A DNA stretch of 61,829 nucleotides, taken from the IMG/VR virus record IMGVR_UViG_3300042934_000981, positions 1 to 61,829 of that record. The stretch is one strand, 5' to 3'. Below, piece after piece: positions 33,091 through 40,570 of the stretch. Made by a program: the position numbers and the translations under genes. The stretch is from a virus. Position 1 is the stretch's first letter. Each line of letters starts with the position of its first letter. The notes beneath the pieces were generated by a model that worked only from the letters and a program-made list of their open reading frames with translations, searched no databases and was not told the DNA's origin.

Positions 33091-33573
33091 ATGATCCTCA
33101 GCAAGTACGCGGTCGCGGCCATCCAGGTCGTCACCGTCATCGTCACCTCTATGGTCGCGTCGCTCGCCGACAACACCCTCACCACCGCCGAGGTCTGGCA
33201 GATCGCCGTCATCGGCATCGGCGCCATCGGCTCGGTCGTGGTGCCCCTGCTCGAGAAGGGCCCCGCCGGTCTACTCAAGTTCGCGCTGGCTGTCGCCGGC
33301 GCGATCGCAGCGGCCATCGTGCCCGTCGTGGACACCGCGAACGGCGGTGCCGGCTGGACGGCATCCGCCTTCCTGATCGTGCTGCTCGCGGGCCTCAACG
33401 CCGCGCTCACTGCGCTCGGTGTCAGCGTGCGCATGGATGCCGTGAAGGAGGCTCTCGCGTCGCCGGATATCTCTGACCGTGCGACGGTCGCTGTCGACCA
33501 GCCGGCCGTCAAGGTCGCTGTCGCGCACGGCGCGGACGTCGTGAGTGCACCCGCTGCAGACGCGGTCGGCTGA
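33091..33573 (+). CDS. Putative holin
   Basis: 160 residues. Three or four membrane segments (about 7-27, 36-56, 64-85 and 90-110) are followed by a hydrophilic Ala/Val/Asp-rich tail. Size, topology and position at the end of the lysis cassette fit a holin that permeabilises the membrane to release the endolysin. No family-specific motif recognised. Confidence 0.65.
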   Translation: MILSKYAVAAIQVVTVIVTSMVASLADNTLTTAEVWQIAVIGIGAIGSVVVPLLEKGPAGLLKFALAVAGAIAAAIVPVVDTANGGAGWTASAFLIVLLAGLNAALTALGVSVRMDAVKEALASPDISDRATVAVDQPAVKVAVAHGADVVSAPAADAVG

Positions 33574-33636
33574 GCGTGTAGCCTGATCGCAGATCACCGG
33601 CCAGCGGGGGGTTCCATCGGCCGAGATCCCTCCCCA

Positions 33637-33669
33637 CGAAGGGCCCGCGTTCCCAGCGCGGGCCCTTCG
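33637..33669. terminator. Bidirectional terminator between late and early blocks
   Basis: Perfect 13-bp stem (CGAAGGGCCCGCG at 33637-33649, complement 33657-33669) with a 7-base loop, between the convergent stops at 33573 and 33671. Tails of TTCGTTCAT (right) and its counterpart fit termination in both directions. Confidence 0.85.
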
Positions 33670-33670
33670 T

Positions 33671-33919
33671 TCATGTGTCTCGGTTTCGCAGCCCCGGGAT
33701 GTCCCGTGAGGGCGGCCGCACCCAGTCACCCTCGCCGCGGGCGAGCGCTGCCTGCGCGTTGCGGTGCATCACCTCGCCCATGAGCCGGTGCCCCTCGTCG
33801 TGCACCACGATCCACGTCGTCGTGCGCTTCTGCCCGTTGCCGAGCTTGCGCGTCTCGGACTCTTCGTGCGCCAGCCCGAGCGCGACGAGCTCGGGCGCGG
33901 TGGGCACATGCTCGGTCAT
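33671..33919 (-). CDS. Hypothetical protein, 82 aa
   Basis: Last gene of the leftward block. ATG at 33919 overlaps the upstream stop (ATGA). The centre, RTTTWIVVHDEGHRLMGEVM, is beta-helix-like; no family recognised. Confidence 0.65.
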   Translation of the reverse strand: MTEHVPTAPELVALGLAHEESETRKLGNGQKRTTTWIVVHDEGHRLMGEVMHRNAQAALARGEGDWVRPPSRDIPGLRNRDT

Positions 33920-34326
33920 GCCGTCCTCAGGTGTGTGAACGATTCGCATCGCGCCGGCGGCGCGACATCGTGGTGATGCCAGTAGAGCTCCTCGCTGCGC
34001 CGGATCGCCTGCCACACGCGGCGCCACTCGAGCGCGGCCTCGGGCCGGTTGCCGACGACGCTGTGCACGGTGCACGTCGAGATGCGCAGATCCTCCGCGA
34101 TCCAGTTGGTCGGCATCCCCTCGTCGGCGAGCTGCCGGATGCGCTTGACCTCGAGCGTGGTGAGGACTGCGTGCTGCTGCAACGGCTCGCGCAACCCGTA
34201 GCGCAGGATCTTGCGTTGCAGGGTCGCGACGGCGATGCCGGTGCGACGGGAGATCTCGTATTCATCGAGCCCCTCGTCGACGAACATCGTCGTGAGAGCC
34301 GCTCGGGAGAGCAATTCACGGGGCAT
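33916..34326 (-). CDS. Helix-turn-helix protein, 136 aa
   Basis: Two HTH-like segments: DEYEISRRTGIAVATLQRKI (about 20-39) and NWIAEDLRISTCTVHSVV (about 73-90). This doubled arrangement resembles sigma-like or resolvase-type DNA-binding proteins. It has the leader TCCCGGAAAGGAC upstream, the recurrent start-linked element of this phage. As a DNA-binding protein at the distal end of the early block it might act on late promoters; inference. Confidence 0.7.
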   Translation of the reverse strand: MPRELLSRAALTTMFVDEGLDEYEISRRTGIAVATLQRKILRYGLREPLQQHAVLTTLEVKRIRQLADEGMPTNWIAEDLRISTCTVHSVVGNRPEAALEWRRVWQAIRRSEELYWHHHDVAPPARCESFTHLRTA

Positions 34327-34393
34327 GGGGGGTCCTTTCCGGGATTCGTGGCACGGCTGAGGGCAGGCCAGGCGCTCTGTGACGATCTGAGAG

Positions 34394-34409
34394 GGGGTAG
34401 CCCTACCCC
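34394..34409. repeat. Short inverted repeat at a gene boundary
   Basis: GGGGTA, four bases, TACCCC. It overlaps the stop of the small membrane protein gene and lies 70 bases upstream of the HTH gene. It may be an operator or weak terminator. Confidence 0.35.
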
Positions 34410-34666
34410 ACGTGGTCGGGGGTCCGACGCGTTAGACGGCGTTTTTCGGCACGTCGGACTTCGAGGCGGAATTGCGTGACGAGCATCACCACCAGCGCGA
34501 TGTTCAGCAGGCAGGCTGCGATGTACCAGTACGACCATCCGTCCTGATCCGCGAGGTACTGCAGCGACTGTGTGAACGTGTTCATCACGCCGTAGCTCGA
34601 GGGCACGAGCAGCACGACCATGCGGATGAACGCCCAGCGGACGTCAGGGTCGCGGAGGTAGCGCAC
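34403..34666 (-). CDS. Small membrane protein, 87 aa
   Basis: Two hydrophobic segments (about 12-30 and 45-66) with a basic tail (RRAEKRRLTRRTPD). ATG 34666 lies inside the end of the upstream gene. Function unknown. Confidence 0.65.
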   Translation of the reverse strand: MRYLRDPDVRWAFIRMVVLLVPSSYGVMNTFTQSLQYLADQDGWSYWYIAACLLNIALVVMLVTQFRLEVRRAEKRRLTRRTPDHVG

Positions 34667-34958
34667 GGCTCTCCAAGGTGGTCAGGTGGTCGACGACGTC
34701 GAACCACGAGCGGAAGGTGTCGTCGTCGAGGATCGAGACCGCGCCCTCGGGTGTGATCATGAGCCACTGACGCTCGCGCATCAGGTGGCCGGTGGGCAGC
34801 TCGATCTCGAACGAGAACCCCATCAGCCGTGAGCTCGCTCGATCGATCTGGCCATGCTGGTGCAGCCGGCCGCGGACGAGATCGGTGATCTCGACGCGAT
34901 TCTCGTACGTCAGCTGCACTGCCTGGATGCCGTGGCGCGCGATGACGTCACGGATCAT
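34644..34958 (-). CDS. Hypothetical protein, 104 aa
   Basis: Start at ATG 34958, overlapping the upstream stop; longer in-frame starts lie within other genes. Compact alpha/beta protein with GFSFEIELPTGHLMRERQWL and a final WFDVVDHLTTLESRALP. No family recognised. Confidence 0.65.
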   Translation of the reverse strand: MIRDVIARHGIQAVQLTYENRVEITDLVRGRLHQHGQIDRASSRLMGFSFEIELPTGHLMRERQWLMITPEGAVSILDDDTFRSWFDVVDHLTTLESRALPPRP

Positions 34959-35260
34959 CGCCACTCCTTGCCGTGGCCCGGGCTCATCTGGCGCCAGATC
35001 GGATCGCGCCAGATGAGCGTTCTGGCGGCACGCCAGCGGATGCCGCAGGGGACGCGCGGTGGGCTCTTGTAGCTCGGTGCGCGCCAGGCGGGCGGCGGCT
35101 CGGGAGGCCGCAGACCGTGTGTGCAGATGATCTCGGTGCCGACGGGGAAGTCTTTCGCCGGGGGGAGATTGCACACGTGCGGCCCTATGGGCGCCGGGGC
35201 GAGCTCCCACTCGCGCTGATCCCGAGGCCGATCCGTCTCGTCCATCTGCTCGGTGGTCAC
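34955..35260 (-). CDS. Hypothetical protein, 101 aa
   Basis: GTG start at 35260 overlaps the upstream stop. Pro/Arg/Trp-rich, low secondary-structure protein with PVGTEIICTHGLRPPEPPP and two Cys. Function unknown. Confidence 0.6.
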   Translation of the reverse strand: MTTEQMDETDRPRDQREWELAPAPIGPHVCNLPPAKDFPVGTEIICTHGLRPPEPPPAWRAPSYKSPPRVPCGIRWRAARTLIWRDPIWRQMSPGHGKEWR

Positions 35261-35424
35261 ATGATCACCAACTCGGGGTGGTCGTGCGGCACCCGGGCCT
35301 CGCCGACGTGCGTGGCGAGCTTCACCCAGTAGTGGCCCTCAGCGTCCTCGTCGCCGATCTCGCGGACGAGCGCGGCCGCACCCTTGAACACGACCGCCTG
35401 TCCGACCCTGATCTTGTCTTTCAC
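35257..35424 (-). CDS. Small beta protein, 55 aa
   Basis: GTG start at 35424 (VKDKIRVGQAVVFKG). The first half resembles an SH3/KOW-like barrel strand pattern; HYWVKLATHVGEARVPHDHP follows. Overlaps at both ends with neighbours (GTGA) support it. Confidence 0.6.
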   Translation of the reverse strand: MKDKIRVGQAVVFKGAAALVREIGDEDAEGHYWVKLATHVGEARVPHDHPELVIM

Positions 35425-35576
35425 AGCGCAACCTCCTCTTCATCCGGCCCGATCATGAGCGTGATCTCCACGCCCTCGAGAGCAAGGCCGGCGGCCGCAC
35501 GAGCGAAGTGCTCGGTCGAGCGCGCCACCTGCTCGGGATCGGTGGTGGTCATCATGAGCGTGATGCGTGTGGTCAT
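35421..35576 (-). CDS. Small protein, 51 aa
   Basis: MTTRITLMMTTTDPEQVARS opens a beta-helix-beta pattern and the gene ends with VEITLMIGPDEEEVAL. It overlaps both neighbours by four bases. The fold pattern (two similar strands around a helix) suggests a small dimeric domain. Confidence 0.6.
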   Translation of the reverse strand: MTTRITLMMTTTDPEQVARSTEHFARAAAGLALEGVEITLMIGPDEEEVAL

Positions 35577-35809
35577 TCCGGGTCCTTCGGTCGTAGTGCA
35601 GGGATGGCGACGCTCGTCATCCCGGGGAGCTTCTCCATGCCGGCCGCCACGGGCGCGTCATCCCGAGGGGCGAGCACCTCGAAGATCGCGACACCCTTCT
35701 CGTCGCGGCCGGCATAGACGGTGGGCACATTCGTGTACCGCGCGCCGTCGGCGTACTCGAGCCAGACGCCCGTCGGCGCCGGCGGGGTCTCGGGCTCGGT
35801 GTCGGTCAT
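35573..35809 (-). CDS. Hypothetical protein, 78 aa
   Basis: Pro-rich N-terminus followed by GVWLEYADGARYTNVPTVYA and a beta segment. Overlaps neighbours by four bases. No family recognised. Confidence 0.65.
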   Translation of the reverse strand: MTDTEPETPPAPTGVWLEYADGARYTNVPTVYAGRDEKGVAIFEVLAPRDDAPVAAGMEKLPGMTSVAIPALRPKDPE

Positions 35810-35994
35810 CGCTTCTCGCGGAACTGGATGCGGATCTCGATGCCGGCCGTGGCGAGCACGTCAGCCACATCCGCGAGCGGGATGTGGCTGATCGACGACG
35901 GCTGGATCAGGTCGGCCCATCCGTCCGCGTTGATCGGCGTCGGCTTCGGTGGCAGCGGCGGCAGCGGGATCAGCCGCGGCGGGTCATCGCTCAT
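35806..35994 (-). CDS. Hypothetical protein, 62 aa
   Basis: ATG 35994 (MSDDPPRLIPLPPLPPK) overlaps the upstream stop; the longer reading frame shadows another gene. Proline-rich start, then ADVADVLATAGIEIRIQFRE. Confidence 0.6.
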   Translation of the reverse strand: MSDDPPRLIPLPPLPPKPTPINADGWADLIQPSSISHIPLADVADVLATAGIEIRIQFREKR

Positions 35995-36152
35995 CGCGCC
36001 ATCACCCGCCTGACCCACACGCTCGCCTGCAGGATCCCCTCGAGCCGCGTGCGGATGAGCTTCGCCCGGAAGAACCGCGGCGCCATGACCACGACGTAGC
36101 CGCCCAGGCGGTGCGTGACGATGTGCACGCTGATCCGCTCGCCGGCGCTCAT
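35991..36152 (-). CDS. Small basic protein, 53 aa
   Basis: MSAGERISVHIVTHRLGGYV begins a beta hairpin, followed by an Arg-rich helix (RFFRAKLIRTRLEGILQ). Overlaps at both ends. Possibly nucleic-acid binding; unproven. Confidence 0.6.
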   Translation of the reverse strand: MSAGERISVHIVTHRLGGYVVVMAPRFFRAKLIRTRLEGILQASVWVRRVMAR

Positions 36153-36571
36153 GATGCGTCCCCCGCGGCTTCGAGAGCGGCTCGGGCAACGGCCTCTGTG
36201 CTCTCGACCTGGGTTCCGTAGACACTCCGAATGACCTTCTCAACCGCCGCTACCTGTGTGTCCGTGATCGGCCCCCGCCGGCGGAAGCCAGCGGCGAGGA
36301 TCGCGGTAGCGATGTGCACGCGGAGGTAGCCGGGGTCCAATGTCTTGGCGCCGTACTGCGGATGTACCCAGCCACACGAGCATCTCCACGCATGAAACCA
36401 GTGCTGGTCGAGCACCTGTGCCAGCGCCTCGCGCTCTTCGTCCACGGGCGGGGCGGCCAGGCGGTCGAGTTCGTCGAGCACGACGCGGATATCCAGGAGC
36501 GTCTCGCGGTCCATGTAGTGCGTCACCAGCGTCTCGCGCAGGTTGGTGCGGGCAGTGTCGACGGTGCTCAT
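36149..36571 (-). CDS. Hypothetical protein with Cys/His motif, 140 aa
   Basis: Start ATG 36571 (MSTVDTARTNLRE). A region near residue 65 reads HWFHAWRCSCGWVHPQYG, a compact CxCGW metal-site style often seen in actinophage early proteins. Remaining sequence is helical. Overlaps neighbours by four bases. Confidence 0.65.
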   Translation of the reverse strand: MSTVDTARTNLRETLVTHYMDRETLLDIRVVLDELDRLAAPPVDEEREALAQVLDQHWFHAWRCSCGWVHPQYGAKTLDPGYLRVHIATAILAAGFRRRGPITDTQVAAVEKVIRSVYGTQVESTEAVARAALEAAGDAS

Positions 36572-37533
36572 GATCCCTCCGTCGGCAGCGGACCGGCGTC
36601 CACCACGTTGATCCGCCCCGCCGGCCACGACACCATCGGGCCTTCCTCAAACCGGCCCTCGATCCCGACGAGCTCCGTGCGCGCCTCGGCCTTCATGTTC
36701 TTGCCCATCGTCTCGAGCTTGCGTCCCTCGATGTAGCGCTTCGCGGCCGACAGGTGGTTCGGATCCCGCAGCAGCTCTTCCGGCGCCCAGCTGCTCCCGC
36801 CCCAGCACTTGAACCGGCGCGGGCACTCGACCTTCGCGGAGAAGCAGAAGCTCGGCGTGAAGTCGCGCAGCCGGTGGATCTGCTCCATGTCGCCCGACTG
36901 CTCGAACGCCTTCTGCGCGGCGACGACCTCGCGGAGCCGCTGCTGCGCCAGCATGTAGAAGTTCTGGATCGCCTCCCACGGCACGATGATCGCGACGAAC
37001 TCCTGCACGTCGCCGGTGCGGTCGTAGTAGATGATCCGGCCGGTGGCGCCGGGCGCGAGGACGCCCGACTGCACGAGGCCCATCACGTACAGCGCGATCT
37101 GGATGAGGTACGCCAGCTTCGGGCCCTCGTACAGCACCGAGCCCATCGCCGCCGTCGACTTGAGGTCGCCGACGAGGTTGGACACGACGTCGCCCTCCAC
37201 CCAGATGAGGTCGCTTGCACCGGACACCTGCACGCCCAGCTGCTCGAGCGTCACGGTCACGCGCTGCTGCGTCACCGCATCCAGCCGCTTGCCGAAGATC
37301 CGCTCGAGCTCATCGCCCATCACGGTGCCGATGTGCGCGGCGAGCGACCAGTGCTCTTCCGGCGCATCGTCCTCGGCCGGCTCGAAGAACTTCGAGCGCA
37401 GGAGCTCGCGGCATCCGCCGACCTCGCTCGGTCCGACGAGCCGCTGCTTCGTGCGCGGTCGCTCGTTCTGCTCCGCGATCACTGCGGTGAGCAGGATCTT
37501 CTCGAGCTTGACGTCACGCTCCCACTGGGGCAT
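36568..37533 (-). CDS. Cas4/RecB-like exonuclease
   Basis: 321-residue PD-(D/E)XK nuclease. Family signs: an early Cys in EVGGCRELLRSKF, an LVGDLKSTAAM nuclease motif (D-x-K) near residue 120, LAYLIQIALYVMGL, and a C-terminal Cys cluster CPRRFKCWGG that with the first Cys would hold an Fe-S cluster. Cas4-type enzymes resect DNA ends. It lies close to the Rad52-type annealing protein, so the pair forms a typical phage recombination system. Confidence 0.75.
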   Translation of the reverse strand: MPQWERDVKLEKILLTAVIAEQNERPRTKQRLVGPSEVGGCRELLRSKFFEPAEDDAPEEHWSLAAHIGTVMGDELERIFGKRLDAVTQQRVTVTLEQLGVQVSGASDLIWVEGDVVSNLVGDLKSTAAMGSVLYEGPKLAYLIQIALYVMGLVQSGVLAPGATGRIIYYDRTGDVQEFVAIIVPWEAIQNFYMLAQQRLREVVAAQKAFEQSGDMEQIHRLRDFTPSFCFSAKVECPRRFKCWGGSSWAPEELLRDPNHLSAAKRYIEGRKLETMGKNMKAEARTELVGIEGRFEEGPMVSWPAGRINVVDAGPLPTEGS

Positions 37534-37738
37534 GAGCTCCTCCGTCCACGATCGTCAGCGTGACCCGGTTCGGCCGGCCGCACTCGATCCACTGGTTCAC
37601 CGGCATCTCGATCTTGATGTCGGCCTGGCTGTGCGTGAACCGCGCGAACGCCCCCTCGCCGAGGTCGCTGGCGCGCTTCACCCGCTCGAGCAGGAGATCC
37701 CACTCCCACGTCGTCGGCTCGTCCTTCTGATCAGGCAT
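37514..37738 (-). CDS. Hypothetical protein, 74 aa
   Basis: Acidic N-terminal helix (WEWDLLLERVKRASDLGEGA) then beta strands (DIKIEMPVNQWIECGRPNRV). Overlaps the Cas4-like gene by 20 bases. No family recognised. Confidence 0.6.
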   Translation of the reverse strand: MPDQKDEPTTWEWDLLLERVKRASDLGEGAFARFTHSQADIKIEMPVNQWIECGRPNRVTLTIVDGGAHAPVGA

Positions 37739-37892
37739 GCTCGACCTTCTTCCCGGTGTTGAATGTGGCGGCGGCCTCGCGCGCCTCCGCCTCCGACTCG
37801 TAGTGCTCGGCCTTGACGGCCGAGATCGTCCCGCCCTTGACCACGAACGCGACGCGGTGCCGGCCGTCTGCGATGATCGCGACCCAGGGCAT
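37731..37892 (-). CDS. Small protein, 53 aa
   Basis: MPWVAIIADGRHRVAFVVKG starts a beta hairpin, followed by an Ala/Glu-rich helix. The beta-beta-helix pattern resembles DUF2188/DUF1508-like small domains. Start overlaps the upstream stop. Confidence 0.6.
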   Translation of the reverse strand: MPWVAIIADGRHRVAFVVKGGTISAVKAEHYESEAEAREAAATFNTGKKVEHA

Positions 37893-38071
37893 CAGCCCTC
37901 CCTCGAGCGCAGCTCGCGCAGCGTCTCGTGGAGCTCTGCGTGCGCCTTGTCGAGCAGGTTCTCGAGCCGCGTGGCGTCAACATCGGGCCACTCGCTCATC
38001 GATTCGCGCGTGATGCTGGCGCTCTTGCCGTCCTCTTCGACCGAGATCGTGACGTAGGTGCGCCTGGCCAT
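37892..38071 (-). CDS. Small acidic protein, 59 aa
   Basis: Starts MARRTYVTISVEEDGKS, then a helical half (RLENLLDKAHAELHETLREL). The start overlaps the annealing-protein stop by one base, suggesting coupling to the recombination genes. Confidence 0.6.
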   Translation of the reverse strand: MARRTYVTISVEEDGKSASITRESMSEWPDVDATRLENLLDKAHAELHETLRELRSREG

Positions 38072-38766
38072 CAGGCATCCGCCCCGTCACGCGAGTCGAC
38101 CTTGAGACCCTGTGCGAGCGCGGCCATGTGCGAGTCCGCCTGGACCCGCGGTGCCGGCTGCTGTGCCTGCTGAGCCTGCTGGCGGGCGATCATCTCCTGG
38201 ATGTACGCGTCCCGCTGGCCGATCTGGTCCGGCGCCCACACGGCGCCGATGACATCCGACGTGCCGCCGTTGTTGTAGAGCGACAGGCCGAACTGCGTGC
38301 CGAGGTAGATCGCGGCGCGCTTGAGGGCGTCGGACTCGCTCGTCTTGATCGCGAAGTCCGTGACCTCGCCGACGTCGGGACCGACCTGGCTGGCGGCCGC
38401 GGTCTCGGTGTACGTCGCGCCCGTCTGGTGGATCGTGAGCCGCACCGTGGACTGCGCGGTCACCGACCAGTTGAAGACCGGCTGGCCGTTCTCGTCGACC
38501 TTGGGCTTCTTCGTGCGGTTGCCCGAGGGTCCGACCCAGTCGAACGCGGGGACGTCCTGCTGCATGCGCAGCACCTTGGACTCGACGACGTCGGCCGAGA
38601 AGCCGCCGTAGCCGAACACACGGATGAGCGTGGCCTTGATCTGCCACGCCTCCATGTAGCTGAGCGTCGCGCCACCCTGCTTGCGCTGGGAGACCAGGAG
38701 CGGGGAGAGGTCCTCGCCGAGGTAGTACAGCTGCTCGCGGGTGAGCGGGGTGTGCTCGATGACCAT
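38071..38766 (-). CDS. Rad52/Rad22-type single-strand annealing protein
   Basis: 231 residues from ATG 38766, preceded by AAGGAAACCTC. The N-terminal 150 residues show the Rad52 pattern: LSYMEAWQIKATLIRVFGYG, a beta sheet with VTAQSTVRLTIHQTGATYTE, and DFAIKTSESDALKRAAIYLG near 135-155, then a flexible Gln/Ala-rich tail. Such proteins anneal complementary single strands during phage replication and recombination. It works with the nearby Cas4-like nuclease, SSB and RuvC-like resolvase. Confidence 0.8.
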   Translation of the reverse strand: MVIEHTPLTREQLYYLGEDLSPLLVSQRKQGGATLSYMEAWQIKATLIRVFGYGGFSADVVESKVLRMQQDVPAFDWVGPSGNRTKKPKVDENGQPVFNWSVTAQSTVRLTIHQTGATYTETAAASQVGPDVGEVTDFAIKTSESDALKRAAIYLGTQFGLSLYNNGGTSDVIGAVWAPDQIGQRDAYIQEMIARQQAQQAQQPAPRVQADSHMAALAQGLKVDSRDGADA

Positions 38767-38777
38767 GAGGTTTCCTT

Positions 38778-39317
38778 TCATGCCGCACGTGCGGCGGATA
38801 GGGCGGTCTGTTCGGCGTTGCAGATGCGGCAGCGCCGGCGACCGTCGGACTGGACCATGAGGTTGTGACCTGAGTATGGGTGACCCATCGGACAATGGGT
38901 CTTGGCGGCGTTAATCTGGCCCATGTTCTGCCGGCCGAGCGAGTGGCGCTCACGCCAGGCGAGATAGCAGACGGCGCACCGCCAGCCCATCGAGTTGTCG
39001 GGCATCTCGTTGCCGGCATACTCGTGGCCATTCGGGCACCGCTCACCGCGGGCCCGGCCAGGGGTGGCGACGAACAGGTGCGGGTTGACATTGAGCGGGT
39101 GCGTGCCCTCCTTCGCGATGAGCTTCGTCGCGAAGTCGAGCGGCCCGATCGCCTTCACGTACAGGTGGCGGTTGAGCCGCGTGGGCAGACCGTCGATGTA
39201 GACGATGGGCTGGCGCTGGTTCTTCCAGTAGCACCACTCGGGCATGACGATCGCCCGCTCGGGTCGCTTCGCGATCTGCTCGAGCAGGGTGGACTCGATC
39301 TCAGAAGTGAGGCGCAA
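38778..39317 (-). CDS. Degenerate HNH-like protein with two zinc knuckles
   Basis: TTG start at 39317 is preferred because TCCCGGAAGGAC precedes it; an internal ATG at 39246 is an alternative. The 179-residue protein has CYWKNQRQP, LPTRLNRHLYVKAIGPL and NVNPHLFVATPGRARGERC, which align in style with phage HNH nucleases but lack the catalytic DH pair. Two CP(N/M)GHxY...C-x2-C knuckles follow. It may be a former homing nuclease turned DNA-binding protein. Confidence 0.55.
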   Translation of the reverse strand: MRLTSEIESTLLEQIAKRPERAIVMPEWCYWKNQRQPIVYIDGLPTRLNRHLYVKAIGPLDFATKLIAKEGTHPLNVNPHLFVATPGRARGERCPNGHEYAGNEMPDNSMGWRCAVCYLAWRERHSLGRQNMGQINAAKTHCPMGHPYSGHNLMVQSDGRRRCRICNAEQTALSAARAA

Positions 39318-39903
39318 CGTCGAGTCCTTCCGGGAGCGTGACCTTGTCGAGCGCTCGGGTGTAGAGCTGCGCGAGCTTGCCGTCGAGCGGCTGCCCCAGG
39401 ATGCGCGCGCCCATGAAGGCGAGCGTGAGCCCATCCGCCTCGTCGTTGTTGCTGATCGGCGCCCACGGGTGACGGCGCACCATCGCGAGCAGGACCTCTT
39501 CCTTGTCGAGCTTCGAGCCCTTGCCTGTGGCGTAGATCTTGAGGTGCTGCGTGATCACGCTCACGACCGGGATGCCGTATCCACGGAGCATCTTCACGGT
39601 CAGCCACCACAGCCCGGAGCGGTCGTGCGCGGATCCGCCGGCAGCTGCGGTCGCCGGCGCCTCGAGCACCGCGATCAGGGGGAGCCGCTCCGACGTCGTG
39701 AGCAGGGCCTCGATCGAGTAGACGATGGCCTCGATGCGATCGAGGCGCATCAGGATGGGCTCGTCGCGCTTGCCCGAACGGCCGTAGCGATAGCACTCGG
39801 CCACGATGCCGGCCGACTCGATCGCGTGGGTATCCGTGCCCACGACGCCGACGCCCGTGCTGGTCAGGCTGAGATCGATCCCGATGGAGATCGGCGCGTG
39901 CAT
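39301..39903 (-). CDS. RuvC-like Holliday junction resolvase
   Basis: 200 residues from ATG 39903. RNase H-fold motifs: ISIGIDLSLTSTGVGV (first Asp at 10), LPLIAVLEAP (Glu), and NNDEADGLTLAFMG at the C-terminal acidic site. These match RuvC-type nucleases that resolve branched DNA before packaging. It sits with the recombination genes. Confidence 0.75.
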   Translation of the reverse strand: MHAPISIGIDLSLTSTGVGVVGTDTHAIESAGIVAECYRYGRSGKRDEPILMRLDRIEAIVYSIEALLTTSERLPLIAVLEAPATAAAGGSAHDRSGLWWLTVKMLRGYGIPVVSVITQHLKIYATGKGSKLDKEEVLLAMVRRHPWAPISNNDEADGLTLAFMGARILGQPLDGKLAQLYTRALDKVTLPEGLDVAPHF

Positions 39904-40289
39904 CAGTCGTTCACCTCCGTGATGTGGCAGGCGCTCCATGCGGACTGCTTGAGGAGGACCTGCCGCAGCCGTGCCTTCGTGAACACGACGACCAGCCGCG
40001 AGGTCTCGTCACCGACCTCCATCTGATCGCAGGAGGCGGCGAGCGGAAGGTAGCGGTCCTCGCCCTCCTCGAACGGCACGAGCATGTGGCCGTACGCCCG
40101 GATGTACTGCCCCTCGCGCCAGACGAGATCGACTGAGCCGACCACGGCGATCGGATTGGCCTCGTCGCCGGTCTCGGCGGTGAGCGGGAGGCTCTGGTCG
40201 GGGTCCCACTGGACGGCGCCGGCCGCCAGTAGCCGGCCGTCGGACGACAGCACGTTCTCGACGGCGATGATGCCGGCCCACGTGGTCAT
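39903..40289 (-). CDS. Hypothetical protein, 128 aa
   Basis: Beta-rich protein; the part SLPLTAETGDEANPIAVVGS ... IRAYGHMLV faintly resembles the start of prohead-protease-like folds found in early genes of other actinophages, but no catalytic residues are evident. Ends exactly on the resolvase start. Confidence 0.6.
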   Translation of the reverse strand: MTTWAGIIAVENVLSSDGRLLAAGAVQWDPDQSLPLTAETGDEANPIAVVGSVDLVWREGQYIRAYGHMLVPFEEGEDRYLPLAASCDQMEVGDETSRLVVVFTKARLRQVLLKQSAWSACHITEVND

Positions 40290-40486
40290 CAGAACGCGCT
40301 CGGCAGGGTGAAGACGTCGATGACCTCGGCTCGGCTCTGCCGCCCCGTGGCGAGTGCGGCAGAATCGGCGCAGTCCTCGTGGTTCTCGAACCCCTGACCG
40401 CCGTCGGTGGCGATGATCTCGCCGTTCCCCGCCTTGAGGCGCCAGGCGTACTTGCCGTCCGCGCGACGGTAGATTTCGATCTTCAT
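40289..40486 (-). CDS. DUF1508 (YegP-like) domain protein
   Basis: 65 residues with the family pattern: MKIEIYRRADGKYAWRLKAG, then NGEIIATDGGQGF, a helix and an end strand. DUF1508 proteins are small beta-beta-alpha units of unknown role, commonly carried by phages and bacteria. Confidence 0.7.
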   Translation of the reverse strand: MKIEIYRRADGKYAWRLKAGNGEIIATDGGQGFENHEDCADSAALATGRQSRAEVIDVFTLPSAF

Positions 40487-40504
40487 GGTGCTCCCTGGGT
40501 TGAG

Positions 40505-40563
40505 GGGGCGACGGCTCTCCGAACTTCTCGGATAGGTGCCTGCGGGTCTGGCCGTCGCCCCCG
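40505..40563 (-). terminator. Hairpin after ssb
   Basis: A 12-bp perfect stem (40505-40516 with 40552-40563) encloses a 35-base loop that itself holds a small CCGA/TCGG hairpin. It lies just downstream of the ssb stop, where it could trim or end transcripts. Confidence 0.5.
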
Positions 40564-40570
40564 GTCTCGA

